11,294 nucleotides of DNA. Source: an uncultured Clostridia bacterium (GTDB taxonomy: Bacteria; Bacillota; Clostridia; Oscillospirales; Butyricicoccaceae). Under the pieces are notes generated by a model. It saw only the letters and a list, made by a program, of their open reading frames with translations. It ran no database searches and was not told the origin of the DNA. Below are positions 8,713-11,294 of the stretch, in pieces. The first letter of the stretch is position 1. Every line of letters starts with the position of its first letter. The DNA lies in NCBI GenBank assembly GCA_947856675.1, contig CANUCM010000010.1, positions 1 through 11,294 of the forward strand. Reading direction: 5' to 3'. A program made the translations under genes and the position numbers.

Positions 8713-10136
8713 GCCTGACGCAAAAGTATGAGATGGTGGCCGGCGTGGAGATTCACGCCGAGCTGCGCACAAAGACCAAGATCTTCTGCGGCTGCAGGAC
8801 CGATTTCGGCGCGCCCCCCAACAGCCAGTGCTGTCCGGTGTGCACCGGCATGCCGGGCGCGCTGCCTGTGCTCAACGCCGAGGCGGTGCACCTTGCGGCG
8901 CTGGCGGGGCTTGCGCTGCACTGCCGGATACGGACGTGCTCGGGCTTTGCGCGCAAGCACTATTTTTACCCCGACCTGCCCAAGGCTTACCAGATTACGC
9001 AGCATGAGGAGCCTTTGTGCGAGGGCGGGTATCTCGACATCGAAACGGAAGCGGGCGCGCGCCGCGTGCACATTACGCGCATCCACATGGAGGAGGACGC
9101 GGGCAAGCTGCTGCACCGTCCGGACGGCACGCTGGTCGACTGCAACCGCTGCGGCGTGCCGCTTATTGAGGTGGTGACCGAGCCGTGCATGCACACGCCG
9201 GAGGAGGTGCGTGCCTTTGCCGAGCAGCTGCGGGCGGTGCTCCGGTACGCCGGCGTGTCCGACGGCAAAATGAACGAGGGCTCGCTGCGGTGCGACCTCA
9301 ACCTGTCGGTGCGCAAAAAAGGCGAGCGGCAGCTCGGTACGCGCAGCGAGATTAAAAACTTAAACAGCTTTCAGTTTATTGCCAAAGCGGCGCAGTACGA
9401 GTTTGAGCGCCAGGCGGCGGTGCTGGAAGCCGGGGGCACGGTGCAGCAGGAAACGCGCAGGTTTGACGAAAAAACCGGTACGACCGTCGCCATGCGCAGC
9501 AAGGAAAACGCCGGGGACTACCGGTACTTTCCCGAGCCTGACGTGCCGCCCGTGCGTATCAGCGAGCAGCAGCTTGCGCTCTGGCGCCGGGAGATCCCCG
9601 TGCTGCCGCAGGAGCGCCGGGCGCAGTACGCCGGGCGCTGGGGGATTTCGCCGTACATGGCGCAGCAGCTGACGCAAAGCCGGGCGCTGGCCGATTATTT
9701 CGAGCAGACGGCGCAGGACACAAAGGCGCCCAAAACGGCGGCAGGGCTGCTGCTGGGCGAGGTTTTGCGCCTGGCGCCGGGCGAGGACGGCCCCTTTGCC
9801 GTACCGCCGCGGCAGCTGGCGGCGCTGTGCGACATGCTGTCGGACGGCGAGCTGAGCTCGGGCGCGGGCAAGGCGGTGCTGCAGTCCATGTGGGGCTCGG
9901 GCGCGGGGCCGCGCGAAACGGCGCAGCAGCTGGGCCTTTTGCAGATAAGTGACGAGGCCGAGCTTGCGCCGCTGGCGCTGCGCGTCATCGCGCAGAACCC
10001 CGGGGCGGCAGAAGATTACCGGGCGGGGAAAACGGCCGCGCTGCAGGCGCTGCTCGGCCGCTGCATGAAGGAAACGCGCGGGCGCGGCAACCCGGTTGTT
10101 TTGCAGCAGATTTTGCGCCGCGAGCTGGAAAAATAA
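8709..10136 (+). CDS. gatB: Asp-tRNA(Asn)/Glu-tRNA(Gln) amidotransferase subunit B
   Basis: A 475-residue kinase/transamidase subunit: it phosphorylates the Asp or Glu on the misacylated tRNA and amidates it with ammonia from GatA. The N-terminal catalytic cradle holds GVEIHAEL with Glu14 and His16, the zinc site Cys27, Cys29, Cys42 and Cys45 (CGC...CCPVC), YFYPDLPKAYQITQ, HMEEDAGK (126-133) and Glu154 in PLIEVVTEP. The metal residues Glu14, His16, Glu129 and Glu154 match the S. aureus set with a constant offset of four. The C-terminal ~150 residues form the GatB helical linker and YqeY-like tail that touches tRNA. The start is taken as GTG at 8709 because it overlaps the gatA stop (GTGA) and has GGAAGGGG ten bases upstream. 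GTG at 8700 would leave almost no spacing. Confidence 0.97.
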   Translation: MSLTQKYEMVAGVEIHAELRTKTKIFCGCRTDFGAPPNSQCCPVCTGMPGALPVLNAEAVHLAALAGLALHCRIRTCSGFARKHYFYPDLPKAYQITQHEEPLCEGGYLDIETEAGARRVHITRIHMEEDAGKLLHRPDGTLVDCNRCGVPLIEVVTEPCMHTPEEVRAFAEQLRAVLRYAGVSDGKMNEGSLRCDLNLSVRKKGERQLGTRSEIKNLNSFQFIAKAAQYEFERQAAVLEAGGTVQQETRRFDEKTGTTVAMRSKENAGDYRYFPEPDVPPVRISEQQLALWRREIPVLPQERRAQYAGRWGISPYMAQQLTQSRALADYFEQTAQDTKAPKTAAGLLLGEVLRLAPGEDGPFAVPPRQLAALCDMLSDGELSSGAGKAVLQSMWGSGAGPRETAQQLGLLQISDEAELAPLALRVIAQNPGAAEDYRAGKTAALQALLGRCMKETRGRGNPVVLQQILRRELEK

Positions 10137-10172
10137 AAGAAAAAGCGCTTCCCGTCCGGGGAGCGCTTTTCA
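10137..10172. terminator. Bidirectional terminator between gatB and the minus-strand gene
   Basis: A 13-bp stem (10141-10153 with 10158-10170, one G-T pair) carries loop GTCC. On the plus strand it ends in TTTT directly after the gatB stop. On the minus strand the tail is T-rich over 10133-10145. It can therefore end transcription of both convergent genes, and its edge touches the stop codon (10170-10172) of the minus-strand gene. Confidence 0.92.
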
Positions 10173-11027
10173 TATTTGTGCGGCGGGCTGGGGGGCGGTG
10201 CGGGAAGCGGGCTGCGGGGGCGTTTCGGGGCCGTAGGCGCGGCTGTAGCGCGGGCCGAGCGGTTGGTTTTGCGCGCAGCAGCGGCGGAAATCGAGAATCA
10301 GCGCGCAGGCCTGGGGCAGCGCGGCGGAATACAGCCTGTGCAGTTCGCGGCTGATACTGGCGCAGGCAGGGCTTGGGCTTTCGCTGATCAGCAGCCCGCA
10401 CAGCTCCGACAAGCCGGGCAGATGGGGCGCGGCGCGGCGCAGGAAGGCGCGCTTGAGCCCGTCGGGCGCGTGCATCAGCCCGTGGCAGCGGATCATGGAG
10501 CGCAGCGCGGCCTCCACCTTGTCGGCGGTGACGCCGGGCAGAAGATCGGAAATGGCGGCGGCAAAGGCGGGGCGCGGACGGATGTGCGCCGTCAGGGGAA
10601 AGCTGAGCGGATCAAGGCCGTCGCGCACCATGAGATAGCGGTCAAACTCCATTTCGATCTGCAAATGTCCCGGCCCGCCGGCGGCCGCGGCGGTTTCCAC
10701 GGCGCCGTGGCAGGCACTGTCGAGGGCAAAGTGGCACAAAAAGCCCGCAAGATACGCGGCGGCGGCCGCGGTTTCTTCGGGGCAGGTGTAGGTCAGGATG
10801 TGGCGGCGCGCCAGCTCGAAAAAGTCGCGGGCGGAGCGGCTGTGCATTTCGCGCCCGGCTTCGCTGACGGGGTTGGGCCACAACGGGTGGTAGAAAAACA
10901 AAATATCCGGGCCGTGGCAGCCGATGTCGAACAGCCGCAGATGGGGCCGCAGCTCCTCGTACACGGGGGCGGGCAGGGCGCTGAGCACCCTGCGGCCAAA
11001 GGAATAATGGGCATAGGTTGAGGGCAT
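10170..11027 (-). CDS. Zinc-dependent phospholipase C superfamily protein
   Basis: A 285-residue protein resembling the Zn_dep_PLPC family (S1/P1-nuclease and phospholipase C fold). The N-terminal half keeps the expected ligand set: MPSTYAH (His7), FDIGCHGPDI (His38, Asp41), EMH (His62) and YLAGFLCHFALDSACH (His99, Asp103, His107), with Glu111 following. These would bind a tri-zinc or similar cluster. No signal peptide is visible, although classical phospholipases C of this fold are secreted, so this is the cytosolic-looking version common in Clostridia whose substrate is not known. The C-terminal ~50 residues are rich in Pro, Ala and Gln and look low-complexity. The ATG at 11027 has GGAGGT upstream at proper spacing; longer upstream reading lacks family similarity. 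The gene converges on gatB and is divergent from the M20 peptidase gene. Confidence 0.85.
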   Translation of the reverse strand: MPSTYAHYSFGRRVLSALPAPVYEELRPHLRLFDIGCHGPDILFFYHPLWPNPVSEAGREMHSRSARDFFELARRHILTYTCPEETAAAAAYLAGFLCHFALDSACHGAVETAAAAGGPGHLQIEMEFDRYLMVRDGLDPLSFPLTAHIRPRPAFAAAISDLLPGVTADKVEAALRSMIRCHGLMHAPDGLKRAFLRRAAPHLPGLSELCGLLISESPSPACASISRELHRLYSAALPQACALILDFRRCCAQNQPLGPRYSRAYGPETPPQPASRTAPQPAAQI

Positions 11028-11062
11028 AAGCAAAACCTCCCGCATGTTGTATGATTGACTGT

Positions 11063-11068
11063 ATTGTA
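11063..11068 (-). promoter_or_regulatory. Weak -10 candidate for the minus-strand gene
   Basis: Read on the minus strand, TACAAT lies 35 bases before the ATG. No good -35 stands at 16-18 bp; a T-rich run and TTTACA occur upstream, but TTTACA is only 9 bp away. It is offered as the best visible candidate only. Confidence 0.25.
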
Positions 11069-11131
11069 GCGCGGGCGTGTAAAAAACACAGCCGCGGGCG
11101 GGTAAAAAATAACGCAGGGCACGGCCGGGGC

Positions 11132-11160
11132 TTGCGCGGGGGCCGGACATGGGGTACACT
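11132..11160 (+). promoter_or_regulatory. Putative promoter of the M20 peptidase gene
   Basis: TTGCGC (11132-11137) and TACACT (11155-11160) are separated by exactly 17 bp and lie just over 30 bases before the ATG at 11192. The -35 keeps TTG and the -10 keeps four of six consensus bases. The intergenic region 11028-11191 shows nothing else beyond these two divergent promoter candidates. Confidence 0.55.
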
Positions 11161-11191
11161 AAACACATGCTATATGAAAGGAAGATGCCAT

Positions 11192-11294
11192 ATGACCGGG
11201 GAGAAGGCGCAGGCCATCCGAAGCTATATTCAGAGCCATCGCGAGGACATTCTGCGCGATTTGGAAACGCTGGTGCGGGCAGAAAGCCCCTCAA
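11192..11294 (+). CDS. M20-family metallopeptidase, N-terminal fragment
   Basis: An open frame of 34 codons runs off the window edge. It starts MTGEKAQAIRSYIQSHRED and continues ILRDLETLVRAESPS. A helix followed by LxxLVRxESPS is the typical opening of M20 peptidases (ArgE/DapE/carboxypeptidase G2 group), where the ESPS segment precedes the first metal-binding domain. The ATG has AAAGGAAG (11177-11184) seven bases upstream. The metal ligands lie beyond the window, so the subfamily and substrate cannot be assigned. The call rests on a short segment. Confidence 0.65.
   Translation, partial: MTGEKAQAIRSYIQSHREDILRDLETLVRAESPS

Noticed and set aside
11028..11294. Extension of the minus-strand phospholipase-like frame to the window edge
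   Set aside because: The upstream part lacks family similarity and overlaps the divergent promoter and M20 start. MPSTYAH at 11027 is the family's typical beginning with a GGAGGT site.

Overview
The window is chromosomal DNA from a GC-rich member of the Bacillota, most likely a Clostridia/Oscillospirales-type bacterium. The evidence is Gram-positive-style Shine-Dalgarno sites, a T-box riboswitch, intrinsic terminators with long perfect stems, heavy use of G/C at third codon positions, several GTG starts and an indirect (GatCAB) amidation pathway. Genus and species cannot be read from the sequence. It looks like an ordinary core-genome segment: there are no insertion sequences, phage genes, CRISPR arrays or tRNA/rRNA genes.

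Layout. (1) Positions 1-378: the 3' end of rplQ (ribosomal protein L17), closed by a 17-bp-stem terminator. (2) 403-4852: a plus-strand operon of a metal-dependent amidohydrolase of the imidazolonepropionase/Xaa-Pro dipeptidase group, a cytosolic S9 (dipeptidyl-peptidase-IV-like) serine peptidase, and an RluA-family rRNA pseudouridine synthase that overlaps the peptidase gene by 4 bp. (3) 4849-10170: a T-box-controlled operon for tRNA-dependent Asp/Asn (and possibly Gln) charging. It has a near-consensus promoter, a roughly 310-nt T-box leader with Asp specifier GAC, an aspS gene whose product carries a C-terminal GatC domain, then gatA and gatB, each joined by a 4-bp start/stop overlap, and a bidirectional terminator. 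(4) 10170-11027, minus strand: a protein of the zinc-dependent phospholipase C superfamily. (5) 11028-11191: a divergent intergenic region with a plausible promoter for the last gene. (6) 11192-end: the first 34 codons of an M20-family metallopeptidase.

The most notable feature is the AspRS-GatC fusion. The AspRS part ends near residue 583, where ordinary bacterial AspRS stops, and the remaining ~100 residues read as a GatC subunit. The window has no separate gatC. The enzyme that would mischarge tRNA-Asn with Asp is thus covalently tied to a subunit of the amidotransferase that corrects it, in effect a built-in transamidosome. GatA keeps its Lys79/Ser154/Ser178 triad, and GatB keeps its zinc cysteines and metal-binding glutamates, so the pathway appears intact. 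The leader's specifier (GAC) and acceptor-pairing bulge (UGGC, matching a G discriminator) both suit tRNA-Asp. The specifier is followed by GAAC, which also contains Glu and Asn codons, so wider tRNA sensing is possible.
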